A DNA stretch of 5,722 nucleotides, taken from assembly GCA_026707335.1 (NCBI GenBank), contig JAPOXB010000077.1, positions 1-5,722 on the forward strand, read 5' to 3'. Shown here piece by piece: positions 1-5,722 of this stretch. A program made the position numbers and the translations under genes. Within the stretch, counting starts at the first letter, position 1, and each line of letters opens with the position of its first letter. The DNA is from Chloroflexota bacterium (GTDB taxonomy: Bacteria > Chloroflexota > Dehalococcoidia > Bin125). The notes below the pieces were generated by a model. That model ran no database searches, was not told the origin of the DNA, and saw nothing but the letters and a program-made list of their open reading frames with translations.

Positions 1-2
1 CG

Positions 3-194
3 CCGGCCGGCGCCGCCGAACGCATGGGCGTGAGCGGCGTGCGCGAGATCAGCGGCGAGGGCGCCGCCGCCGAGGCGGCGCCGGAGACGTCGGGCGGCGG
101 CGGGACGGTGACCGTCGCCAAGACGGGGCGCAACGCGCCCTGCCCCTGCGGATCGGGCAAGAAGTACAAGCGCTGCCACGGAGCGGTCCGATGA
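3..194 (+). CDS. secA: Protein translocase subunit SecA, C-terminal end (partial)
   Basis: Only the last 63 codons are present and the gene begins left of the window. The visible part is a Gly/Ala/Glu-rich, probably flexible linker followed by a conserved tail reading KTGRNAPCPCGSGKKYKRCHG. This is the SEC-C zinc motif, with ligands C-x-C-x8-C-H at codons 141-143, 147-149, 174-176 and 177-179. In SecA, the ATPase motor of the Sec export pathway, this tail binds zinc and contacts SecB, phospholipid or ribosomes. SEC-C motifs also end some unrelated proteins, and the motor domains are outside the window. The name therefore rests on the motif, its position at the extreme C-terminus and the linker in front of it. 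The TGA stop at 192-194 overlaps the ATG of the next gene, which suggests co-translation. Confidence 0.8.
   Translation, partial: PAGAAERMGVSGVREISGEGAAAEAAPETSGGGGTVTVAKTGRNAPCPCGSGKKYKRCHGAVR
180..183 (+). promoter_or_regulatory. Ribosome binding site for the 191-931 gene
   Basis: GGAG lies seven bases upstream of the ATG at 191, inside the last codons of the secA-like gene. It supports 191 as the true start, together with the ATGA stop/start overlap at 191-194. Confidence 0.6.
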
Positions 195-931
195 GCGAGC
201 TGCTGCACCGCGACCCGGCCTCGCACATCGCCGCCTTCCGCGCCGACCTGCAGACGGGCCGGCCCTGGCCCGAGGCGCTGCTGGCGGCCATTGCGGCCTG
301 GGACGTGACCGAGGAGACGGCCGAGGGGCGGGAGTACCGCTACCTCGTCGGCGGCGAGGCGTTCGACTGGCTGCTGCTGGCCGAGCGCCTGCTCGACGCG
401 GTCGAGCCGTCGCTGCTGCCCGAGGCCGAGGTCGAGGCGCTGCTGCTCGACGAGCGCTGGCCGGCGCCGATGAACGAGGAGGCGTTCCAGGCGGCGCTTG
501 GGGCCGGCAAGTACCGCGCGCACCTCAACTTCACCTACGGCGTGCGGGTCGAGGAGGCGCTGCAGCTGACCGTCGAGGAGGAGGTGCGCAAGGAGCGCGG
601 CAACGCCGCCTTCCGCCACGACGCCAGCCACGACGGCGACCACTTCCAGCGCATCTACGGCGAGACGCGGTCGCGCCTGATCCGCGAGTTCCGCGCCGCC
701 CACGATCGCGAGATGGTCGATCGCATCAGCCTGTCGGAGCTCAAGGAGTTCACCTACTGGCTGTTCAAGCGGCGGCTGGCTGCGCAGGATCCGGCCCGCG
801 TGGCGAGCGACACGCGCCGCGGCCTGCTGCGCCTGCAGGCGATGGAGGACCTCAAGCGCCGCCGCCGGCCCACCCCCGCGACATCCTCCGCGGCGCCCGT
901 CATCGACGGCGTCGCCGTGCCGGTCGGCTGA
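191..931 (+). CDS. Conserved-looking protein of unknown function
   Basis: I do not recognise a named family for this 246-residue protein. It has no signal peptide, no membrane helix and no cysteine cluster, so it is probably cytoplasmic. It looks mostly helical and highly charged. An aromatic/leucine-rich helix spans about residues 48-71. A central block at about 107-136 contains KYRAHLNFTYGVRVEEALQL followed by a Glu/Lys/Arg-rich helix. A segment at 179-196 (ISLSELKEFTYWLFKRRL) looks structured and conserved, and the C-terminus has a basic KRRRR patch at 222-226 followed by a Pro/Ala/Ser tail. The start is supported by GGAG seven bases upstream and the ATGA overlap with the secA-like gene. 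Only 41 bp separate it from valS, so it probably shares their transcript. Codon use matches its neighbours, which argues against recent transfer. A role related to its neighbours would be a guess. Confidence 0.85.
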   Translation: MSELLHRDPASHIAAFRADLQTGRPWPEALLAAIAAWDVTEETAEGREYRYLVGGEAFDWLLLAERLLDAVEPSLLPEAEVEALLLDERWPAPMNEEAFQAALGAGKYRAHLNFTYGVRVEEALQLTVEEEVRKERGNAAFRHDASHDGDHFQRIYGETRSRLIREFRAAHDREMVDRISLSELKEFTYWLFKRRLAAQDPARVASDTRRGLLRLQAMEDLKRRRRPTPATSSAAPVIDGVAVPVG

Positions 932-963
932 GACGCCGGCAGCCCCCCGACAGCGACAGCAGC

Positions 964-967
964 GGAG
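964..967 (+). promoter_or_regulatory. Ribosome binding site for valS
   Basis: GGAG sits five bases upstream of the GTG at 973. No other start codon occurs in frame before Met35, which already lies inside the conserved protein, so this site decides the valS start. Confidence 0.6.
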
Positions 968-972
968 CCCCC

Positions 973-3870
973 GTGAGCGAGACCGCCCCCCCCAGCCCCC
1001 CCTCGTCGGCGCCCCCGGTCAGCGACCTCGCGAAGACCTACGACCCGGCCGCCGTCGAGGCGCCGATCTACGCGATGTGGGAGTCGGGCGGCTACTTCCG
1101 TCCGCAGGCGCGCCGCCCCGGCGGGGAGCCCTACTGCATCATCGTGCCGCCGCCCAACGTGACGGGCGCGCTGCACCTGGGCCACGCCCTGACCACGACG
1201 ATCGAGGACATCCTGATCCGCTGGCGGCGCATGCTGGGCGACGAGGCGCTGCTGCTGCCCGGCGTCGACCACGCCGGCATCGCGACGCAGAACGTCGTCG
1301 AGGCCGACATCGCGCAGCAGGGGCTGAGCCGCCACGACATCGGCCGCGAGGCCTTCCTGGAGCGCGTCTGGGAGTGGGTGGCGCGCTACCGCGGGCGCAT
1401 CGCCGACCAGCAGCGGCGGCTGGGCATGTCGTGCGACTGGGACCGCGAGGTCTTCACCCTCGACGCGGGCCCGCAGCAGGCCGTGCGCAGCACCTTCCGC
1501 GACCTCCATGCGGGCGGCAAGGTCTACCGCGGCCACCGCATCATCAACTGGTGCCCCAGCTGTCGCACGGCGCTGTCCGACCTGGAGGTGGAGTACGCCG
1601 AGGAGCCGGGCACGCTCTGGCACGTGCGCTACCCCTTCGCCGACAGCGAGGGGGACGGCGAGGGCATCGTCATCGCGACGACGCGGCCGGAGACGATCCC
1701 CGCCGACGTCGCCGTGGCCGTGAACCCCGACGACGATCGCTGGCGCGACGTGGTCGGCCGCCGCGTGCAGGTGCCCACCCCCGGCATCGAGCGGGCGATC
1801 CCGGTCATCGCCGACGCCGCCGTCGAGATCGGCTTCGGCAGCGGCGCGCTCAAGATCACACCCGGGCACGACATGCTCGACTTCGAGATCGGCGAGCGGC
1901 ACGACCTGCCGGCGATCAGCGTGGTCGACTGGGACGGCACGATGACGCCCGAGTCCGGCCCCTACGAGGGCCAGGACCGCGACGTCGCGCGGGAGGCCGC
2001 CGCCGCCGACCTGGAGGCGTCGGGCCACCTCGTCGAGACGCAGCCGCACGAGCACAGCGTGGGCCACTGCCAGCGCTGCGACACCGTCGTCGAGCCGCTG
2101 ATCAGCAACCAGTGGTTCGTCGACGTGGGGGAGATGGCGGCGAAGGCGGCGGCGGTCGTGCGCGAGGGCGAAGTGCGCATCGTGCCGGAGCGCTTCGCCA
2201 AGGTCTACCTGCAATGGATGGACAACATCCGGCCCTGGTGCATCAGCCGTCAGCTTTGGTGGGGGCATCGCATCCCGGCCTGGTACTGCCTCCCCTGCGA
2301 CGGGGCCGAGATCCAGCTCAGCGTGCCCCGGTCGAGCCTGCCCGAGGCCGGGCCGGGGCTGGACGCGAGCCCCGACGGCGCGTACTGGGTCGGCAGCGCC
2401 GCCGCGATCGCCGCCGCCGGGCTGCCCTGGGATCGCATCGCCGCGCTGGCGACGGACCCCACGATCGGCCGGGACGTGACGCCGATCGTCGCCGCCGACG
2501 ACCCCGCCCCGGACTGCTGCGAGCGCTGCGACGAGGAGGCGCTGCTGCAGGACCCGGACGTGCTCGATACCTGGTTCAGCAGCGGCCTGTGGCCGCACTC
2601 CACGCTGGGCTGGCCCCAGCCCAGCGACGACCTGTCCCGCTTCTACCCCGGCAGCGTGATGGAGACCGGCTACGACATCCTCTTCTTCTGGGTCGCGCGC
2701 ATGGTGATGCTGGGCTGCCACAACATGGACGGCGTGCCGCCCTTCCGCACGGTCTACCTGCACGGCCTCGTGCGAGACGCGCAGGGCCGCAAGATGAGCA
2801 AGAGCCTGGGCAACGGCGTCGACCCGCTCGACGTCAGCGACCAGTTCGGCACCGACGCGCTGCGCTTCACGCTCGCCACCGGCTCGAGCCCCGGCAACGA
2901 CATGCGGCTCACCGACGAACGCCTGCAGGGCAGCCGCAACTTCGTCAACAAGCTGTGGAACGGGGCGCGTTTCGTGCTGGGCGAGCTGGGCGACCGCGTG
3001 GTCGCGCCGCGCACGGCGGCCGATGACCCGTCGCTGGCGCTGGAGGACCGCTGGATCCTCTCCCGGCTGGCGGGCCTCACCGCCGAGGTCGACGACCTGC
3101 TGGGCCAGTTCCAGATCGGCGAGGCCGGGCGGCGCATCTCCGACTTCCTCTGGGGCGACTTCTTCGACTGGTACGTCGAGGCCAGCAAGGTGCGCCTGCG
3201 CGCCGGCGACGACGCCCCGCTGGGTGTCCTGGCGCACGTCCTCGACCAGGGGCTGCGCCTGCTGCACCCCTTCCTCCCCTTCGCCACCGAGGCAATATGG
3301 CAGCGGCTGCGGCCGCACCTGGCCGGCGAGGACGGCCCGGCCCTGATCATCGCCGCCTACCCCCGCCCCGGCGCGGGCCGGGACGACGCCGCCGAGCGCC
3401 GCTTCGCCGGCGTGCAGGAGGTCGTGCGGGCGATCCGCCAAGTGCGGGCCGACCGGGGCGTCGAGGCCCCGCGCTGGATCGAGGCCTACGTCGTCGCCGG
3501 CCGCGGCGACGACGGCGACGCGCTGCGCGACCGCGCGGCGGTGATCGAGACGCTGGCGCGCGCCCGTCCGCTACACATGGTGGCCGCCCGCGCCGAGGCC
3601 CCCGACGAGCAGGTCGTGACGCAGGTGCTCGACCGGGCCGAGGTCGTGCTGCCCCTGGGCGGGCTGGTGGACCTGGCGCGCGAGCGCGCCCGCCTCGACA
3701 AGCAGATCGCCGAGGCCGAGGGGCACGAGGCCCGCATCGAGGCCAAGCTCGCCAACCCGGGTTTCACGGGCAAGGCGCCGGCGGCCGTCGTCGCGCGGGA
3801 GCGGGAGCGCCTCGGCGAACTCCGGCAGCGGCTCGACGGCCTGCGGGAGCGCCGCGCGGATCTGGGCTAG
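973..3870 (+). CDS. valS: Valyl-tRNA synthetase
   Basis: This 965-residue class I synthetase attaches valine to tRNA-Val in the cytoplasm. After a Pro/Ser-rich N-terminus, the Rossmann fold carries PPPNVTGALHLGH, with the HIGH motif as HLGH at 68-71. The CP1 editing domain shows TTRPET at 236-241 and GHDMLDFE around 298-305. Its conserved Asp is the type of residue that contacts the valine or threonine amino group during proofreading. Two four-cysteine zinc sites are visible: C194/C197 with C366/C369, and C439/C442 with C516/C519. SRQLWWGHRIP (425-435) and DTWFSSGLWP (532-541) precede KMSKS at 607-611. An anticodon-binding domain starts near DRWILSRL, and a coiled-coil tRNA arm fills about 898-964. 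These features separate it from IleRS and LeuRS. All key motifs are intact. The one oddity is a long insert between C442 and C516. It starts with GTG, follows the unknown gene by 41 bp, and precedes the nuo promoter. Confidence 0.97.
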   Translation: MSETAPPSPPSSAPPVSDLAKTYDPAAVEAPIYAMWESGGYFRPQARRPGGEPYCIIVPPPNVTGALHLGHALTTTIEDILIRWRRMLGDEALLLPGVDHAGIATQNVVEADIAQQGLSRHDIGREAFLERVWEWVARYRGRIADQQRRLGMSCDWDREVFTLDAGPQQAVRSTFRDLHAGGKVYRGHRIINWCPSCRTALSDLEVEYAEEPGTLWHVRYPFADSEGDGEGIVIATTRPETIPADVAVAVNPDDDRWRDVVGRRVQVPTPGIERAIPVIADAAVEIGFGSGALKITPGHDMLDFEIGERHDLPAISVVDWDGTMTPESGPYEGQDRDVAREAAAADLEASGHLVETQPHEHSVGHCQRCDTVVEPLISNQWFVDVGEMAAKAAAVVREGEVRIVPERFAKVYLQWMDNIRPWCISRQLWWGHRIPAWYCLPCDGAEIQLSVPRSSLPEAGPGLDASPDGAYWVGSAAAIAAAGLPWDRIAALATDPTIGRDVTPIVAADDPAPDCCERCDEEALLQDPDVLDTWFSSGLWPHSTLGWPQPSDDLSRFYPGSVMETGYDILFFWVARMVMLGCHNMDGVPPFRTVYLHGLVRDAQGRKMSKSLGNGVDPLDVSDQFGTDALRFTLATGSSPGNDMRLTDERLQGSRNFVNKLWNGARFVLGELGDRVVAPRTAADDPSLALEDRWILSRLAGLTAEVDDLLGQFQIGEAGRRISDFLWGDFFDWYVEASKVRLRAGDDAPLGVLAHVLDQGLRLLHPFLPFATEAIWQRLRPHLAGEDGPALIIAAYPRPGAGRDDAAERRFAGVQEVVRAIRQVRADRGVEAPRWIEAYVVAGRGDDGDALRDRAAVIETLARARPLHMVAARAEAPDEQVVTQVLDRAEVVLPLGGLVDLARERARLDKQIAEAEGHEARIEAKLANPGFTGKAPAAVVARERERLGELRQRLDGLRERRADLG

Positions 3871-3908
3871 CCTCCTTCGGGCGGGACGGCGCGGCCCCCC
3901 GGCCTCGA

Positions 3909-3937
3909 TTGACACCGATCTAGGGCGGCCATACGAT
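3909..3937 (+). promoter_or_regulatory. Sigma-70-type promoter of the nuo operon
   Basis: A perfect -35 box TTGACA (3909-3914) is separated by exactly 17 bp from TACGAT (3932-3937), which matches four of six bases of the -10 consensus. It stands 38 bp after the valS stop, in the only notably AT-richer stretch between the two genes. Transcription would begin near 3943-3945, giving a leader of about 45 nt before the nuoA GTG. The boxes and spacing are read directly; the start point and activity are inferred. Confidence 0.7.
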
Positions 3938-3942
3938 CCGGC

Positions 3943-3974
3943 TGCGAAATCTCGCACAATCGCCCCCACGGGCG
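3943..3974 (+). promoter_or_regulatory. Two small hairpins in the nuo leader
   Basis: The predicted 5' leader can fold into two perfect 5-bp hairpins. TGCGA-AATC-TCGCA (3943-3956) begins at or within a base of the inferred transcription start. CGCCC-CCAC-GGGCG (3961-3974) ends five bases before the Shine-Dalgarno GGAGG. A 5' terminal hairpin could protect the mRNA and the second could tune ribosome access. Neither matches a riboswitch I know, and short stems arise easily in GC-rich DNA. Confidence 0.35.
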
Positions 3975-3978
3975 GCTC

Positions 3979-3983
3979 GGAGG
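3979..3983 (+). promoter_or_regulatory. Strong Shine-Dalgarno sequence for nuoA
   Basis: GGAGG lies five bases before the GTG at 3989 and is the best ribosome binding site in the window. It fixes the nuoA start at this GTG. Confidence 0.7.
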
Positions 3984-3988
3984 CGGCC

Positions 3989-4405
3989 GTGGAGCAGCTG
4001 ATCGAGAACTATGGCGCCGTGCTCCTGGCGGTCCCCGTCGGGGCGTTCCTGGTGCTCAACGCGATCATCGCCACCAAGGTGCTGGCGCCGCGCCGCTCGA
4101 CCCGGCTCAAGGGCCAGGTCTACGAGTGCGGCATGCTGCCCATCGGCCGCAACTGGGCGCAGGTGCACGTGCGCTACTACATCTTCGCGATCCTCTTCCT
4201 CGTCTTCGACGTGGAGATCGTCTTCCTGTTCCCCTGGGCGGCCTCGTTCCTGGGGCTGATGGATAGCGGCGGCGCGGTGGGGCCGGCCCCGTTCGACAAG
4301 GTGATCCTCTGGCAGATGGTGCTGTTCATCCTCACCCTGGTGGTGGGGCTGGCCTATGCATGGCGGAAAGGCGTCCTGGAATGGTCGAGCGAGAGAGTCC
4401 GCTAG
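3989..4405 (+). CDS. nuoA: NADH-quinone oxidoreductase subunit A
   Basis: NuoA (the ND3 homologue) is a small membrane subunit of respiratory complex I, located where the peripheral and membrane arms meet near the quinone site. The 138-residue product has the expected three membrane helices at about residues 8-29, 62-88 and 103-125. The loop after the first helix contains YECG at 45-48, the conserved cysteine loop that in mammalian ND3 switches between active and deactive states. The second helix begins with VRYYIFAILFLVFDVEIVFL, a family hallmark with the conserved acidic pair D74 and E76. Length and topology are normal. It starts with GTG behind a strong GGAGG and is the first gene of the operon, directly downstream of the promoter at 3909-3937. 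Its 3' end overlaps nuoB by about 25 bp, pointing to coupled translation. Confidence 0.96.
   Translation: MEQLIENYGAVLLAVPVGAFLVLNAIIATKVLAPRRSTRLKGQVYECGMLPIGRNWAQVHVRYYIFAILFLVFDVEIVFLFPWAASFLGLMDSGGAVGPAPFDKVILWQMVLFILTLVVGLAYAWRKGVLEWSSERVR
4365..4371 (+). promoter_or_regulatory. Ribosome binding site that selects the nuoB start
   Basis: GGAAAGG is nine bases upstream of the ATG at 4381 and lies within the nuoA coding end. It favours 4381 over the in-frame ATG at 4360, which has only a poor GGGG twelve bases upstream. Confidence 0.45.
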
Positions 4406-4950
4406 GCGGCACGCTGACGGCGCCGGTCTCGCCGGAGGAGTTGCGGCTCCTGCCGATCGATGACGCCGCGCCGCTGGTGCCCTACAAGGTCGCGCTGCCG
4501 GGCGTGATGCAGGTGCCGGCCGACACGCTGATCGCGGCGGCGCGCAAGGCGTCGCTCTGGCCCATGACCTTCGGGCTGGCCTGCTGCGCGATCGAGATGA
4601 TCTCCACCTACATGGCGCACCACGACCTCGACCGCTTCGGCATCGTGCCCTGGCCGTCGCCGCGCCAGAGCGACGTGATGATCGTCGCCGGCACCGTGAC
4701 GAAGAAGATGGCCCCGGCCGTCAAGCTGCTCTGGGAGCAGATGCCGTACCCCAAGTGGTCCATCGCCATGGGCGCCTGCGCGACCAACGGCGGCCCCTAC
4801 ACCCAGTACGACCGCGTGCTGCAGGGCGTCGACAAGATCATCCCGGTCGATGTCTACGTGCCCGGCTGCCCCCCGCGGCCGGAATCGCTGCTCGACGGCT
4901 TCCTGGCCCTGCAGGACAAGATCATGGAGACACGGGCGCGCGGCGTATGA
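4381..4950 (+). CDS. nuoB: NADH-quinone oxidoreductase subunit B
   Basis: NuoB (PSST homologue) holds iron-sulfur cluster N2, the last electron carrier of complex I, which passes electrons to quinone at the junction of the two arms. The four cluster cysteines are present. C68 and C69 lie in LACCAIEM, C133 in GACATNGG and C163 in VPGCPPRPE, with spacing close to that of the E. coli and Thermus proteins. DVMIVAGTVTKKMAP and IIPVDVYVPGCPPRPE are family signatures. With the start at 4381 the product has 189 residues. An in-frame ATG at 4360 would add seven residues (MAERRPG), but its ribosome binding site is weaker. About 55 residues precede the conserved ARKASLWPMTFGLACC block, a rather long, non-hydrophobic N-terminus. 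The start overlaps nuoA and the stop overlaps nuoC as ATGA, a typical tightly packed nuo operon. The related hydrogenase small subunits are less likely given the adjacent nuoA and nuoC. Confidence 0.96.
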   Translation: MVERESPLGGTLTAPVSPEELRLLPIDDAAPLVPYKVALPGVMQVPADTLIAAARKASLWPMTFGLACCAIEMISTYMAHHDLDRFGIVPWPSPRQSDVMIVAGTVTKKMAPAVKLLWEQMPYPKWSIAMGACATNGGPYTQYDRVLQGVDKIIPVDVYVPGCPPRPESLLDGFLALQDKIMETRARGV

Positions 4951-5722
4951 CGACGCAGACCGACGCCGCGCAATCGACCCCGGAGTCCGGCGGCGTCGCC
5001 GACCTCTACCGCGAGGCCCTGCCGATGCTGGACTTCTCGGCCGAGGAGACCAAGATCGACCAGGCCCTGCGCGTCGCGCCGGCCGACCTGCACGGCGTGA
5101 TCGCCGCCAGCCGTGACCACGAGCGGCTGTCCATGGACCTGCTGCGCAACCTGACGGCGGTCGATTGGCAGGACGACGGCATCGAGGTCGTCTACCACCT
5201 CTACTCGCTGCGCCACCGGCACGGCGTCTGCATCAAGACCCGGCTGACCGGCGAGGCGCCGTCCATCGCCACGATCACCGACCTGCACATGGGCGCCGAG
5301 TGGGCCGAGCGCGAGGTGCGCGAGATGTTCGGCGTCGAGTTCGAGGGCCACCCGGACCCGCGCAACCTGCTGCTCGACGAGGATCTCGACATCCATCCGC
5401 TGCTCAAGAGCCACCCCCTGGCGGAGATCGAGCTGCCGCAGGGCGTCGACATCGAATATTTCACGAAGGAGCACCCGCCCGACCGGCGGCCGGCCAGCCA
5501 AGAGGCGGCGAAGGCCGCCCCCGCGGCCGCGAAGGCGGCGGACGAGAAGAAGGCCGCCTCGGACCTGACGCCCGAGGAGTTGGCCGCCAAGCGGGCCGAG
5601 CAGGCGGAGCGCGTCAAACGCGCCCGCGAGCTGGCCGCCGCCCGCCGCGCCGAAGGGCCCAAGACCCCCATGGGCGAGAAAGCGGCCGCGGCGCCCAAGG
5701 CGGCCGCTCCGGCGGCGGAGGC
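4947..5722 (+). CDS. nuoC: NADH-quinone oxidoreductase subunit C, 3' end missing (partial)
   Basis: NuoC (30-kDa subunit) is a cluster-free structural protein of the complex I peripheral arm that packs against NuoD near the quinone site. The frame is open from ATG 4947 to the window end, giving 258 codons without a stop. The conserved domain covers about residues 35-165 and contains LTAVDW and the family signature at 121-137 (EREVREMFGVEFEGHPD), followed by a PLLKSHPL segment in place of the usual PLRKDYP. From about residue 183 the protein becomes a low-complexity Ala/Lys/Glu/Arg tail of at least 76 residues, well past the normal end of bacterial NuoC. Whether it ends soon or joins another domain such as NuoD cannot be seen. 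The ATG overlaps the nuoB stop (ATGA, 4947-4950). No good Shine-Dalgarno lies nearby (the closest GGAG is 17 bases away), so translation probably depends on coupling to nuoB. Confidence 0.92.
   Translation, partial: MTTQTDAAQSTPESGGVADLYREALPMLDFSAEETKIDQALRVAPADLHGVIAASRDHERLSMDLLRNLTAVDWQDDGIEVVYHLYSLRHRHGVCIKTRLTGEAPSIATITDLHMGAEWAEREVREMFGVEFEGHPDPRNLLLDEDLDIHPLLKSHPLAEIELPQGVDIEYFTKEHPPDRRPASQEAAKAAPAAAKAADEKKAASDLTPEELAAKRAEQAERVKRARELAAARRAEGPKTPMGEKAAAAPKAAAPAAE
5493..5722 (+). repeat. Low-complexity Ala/Lys-rich coding tract in nuoC
   Basis: This stretch encodes the NuoC tail. It is built from repeated gcg/gcc (Ala) and aag (Lys) codons, giving recurring AAKAA units near its start and AAAAPKAAAP near the window end. 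Between them lies a charged, probably helical segment (LTPEELAAKRAEQAERVKRA). Two identical GCGGCCGC octamers occur at 5523-5530 and 5682-5689. The repetitiveness suggests expansion by slippage and intrinsic disorder in the protein. The reading frame is maintained throughout. Confidence 0.6.

Noticed and set aside
932..972. Possible promoter or terminator between the unknown gene and valS.
   Set aside because: The 41-bp gap has no recognisable -35/-10 pair and no convincing stem-loop. It holds only a short gacagc direct repeat and the valS ribosome binding site.
1077..3026. A 649-codon + strand frame overlapping valS in another phase.
   Set aside because: The product is dominated by Arg/Ala/Gly/Pro and lacks any domain. 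It lies entirely within valS and is a frame shadow.
754..3441. An 895-codon open frame on the minus strand opposite valS.
   Set aside because: It is a composition shadow. In very GC-rich genes the antisense frame rarely meets stops. Its product is low-complexity Ala/Val/Arg/Gly with no recognisable motif, while the + strand encodes a full ValRS.
3851..3904. Possible terminator at the end of valS: a CCTCC-TTCG-GGCGG hairpin (3871-3884, one mismatch), an outer GCCGCGC/GCGCGGC pairing (3851-3857 with 3889-3895) and a GGCC-CCCC-GGCC stem (3893-3904).
   Set aside because: None has a T-run after it, the stems are short or mismatched, and such pairings are expected by chance at this GC content. A weak or Rho-type end cannot be excluded.
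4854..5698. Minus-strand open frames opposite nuoB and nuoC.
   Set aside because: They mirror well-supported complex I genes, have biased composition and no recognisable fold. There is no sign of a separate ribosome binding site or promoter.
1..5722. Mobile elements, CRISPR arrays, tRNA or rRNA genes, toxin-antitoxin or defence genes.
   Set aside because: I found no inverted terminal repeats, regularly spaced repeats, tRNA-like cloverleaf or transposase motif. All long coding frames with recognisable sequence are housekeeping genes with uniform composition.

Overview
This is a very GC-rich bacterial window in which every gene lies on the + strand. It contains housekeeping genes only. In order they are the 3' end of a secA-like gene, an unrecognised 246-residue protein, a complete valyl-tRNA synthetase gene (valS), and the first three genes of a respiratory complex I operon (nuoA, nuoB, and nuoC, which runs off the right edge). 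The organism is a free-living, respiring bacterium with high genomic GC. Chloroflexota or a related deep terrabacterial lineage would fit the protein style, but nothing in the window fixes the phylum and I treat this as a guess.

Positions 1-931: the window opens inside a protein ending in a low-complexity linker and a SEC-C zinc motif, the usual tail of SecA. Its stop overlaps the start of the next gene (ATGA at 191-194), so the two are probably translationally coupled. The second protein is soluble and charged, and I do not recognise its function.

Positions 932-3870: after a 41-bp gap comes valS, with a GTG start, a good ribosome binding site, intact HLGH and KMSKS motifs, an editing domain, two four-cysteine zinc sites and a C-terminal coiled-coil arm. 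The second zinc knuckle carries an unusually long insert.

Positions 3871-5722: the 118-bp gap holds a strong sigma-70-type promoter (TTGACA, 17 bp, TACGAT) and a short leader with two small perfect hairpins ahead of nuoA. nuoA, nuoB and nuoC overlap or abut, as expected for an operon encoding the proton-pumping NADH:quinone oxidoreductase. NuoA is a membrane subunit. NuoB carries the cysteines for the terminal cluster N2. NuoC is a peripheral-arm subunit, here with a long Ala/Lys/Glu-rich C-terminal tail that is still open at the window end.

I see no mobile element, CRISPR array, RNA gene or obviously new system. The points most worth a second look are the unknown gene beside secA, the ValRS zinc-knuckle insert, the NuoC tail and the nuo leader.
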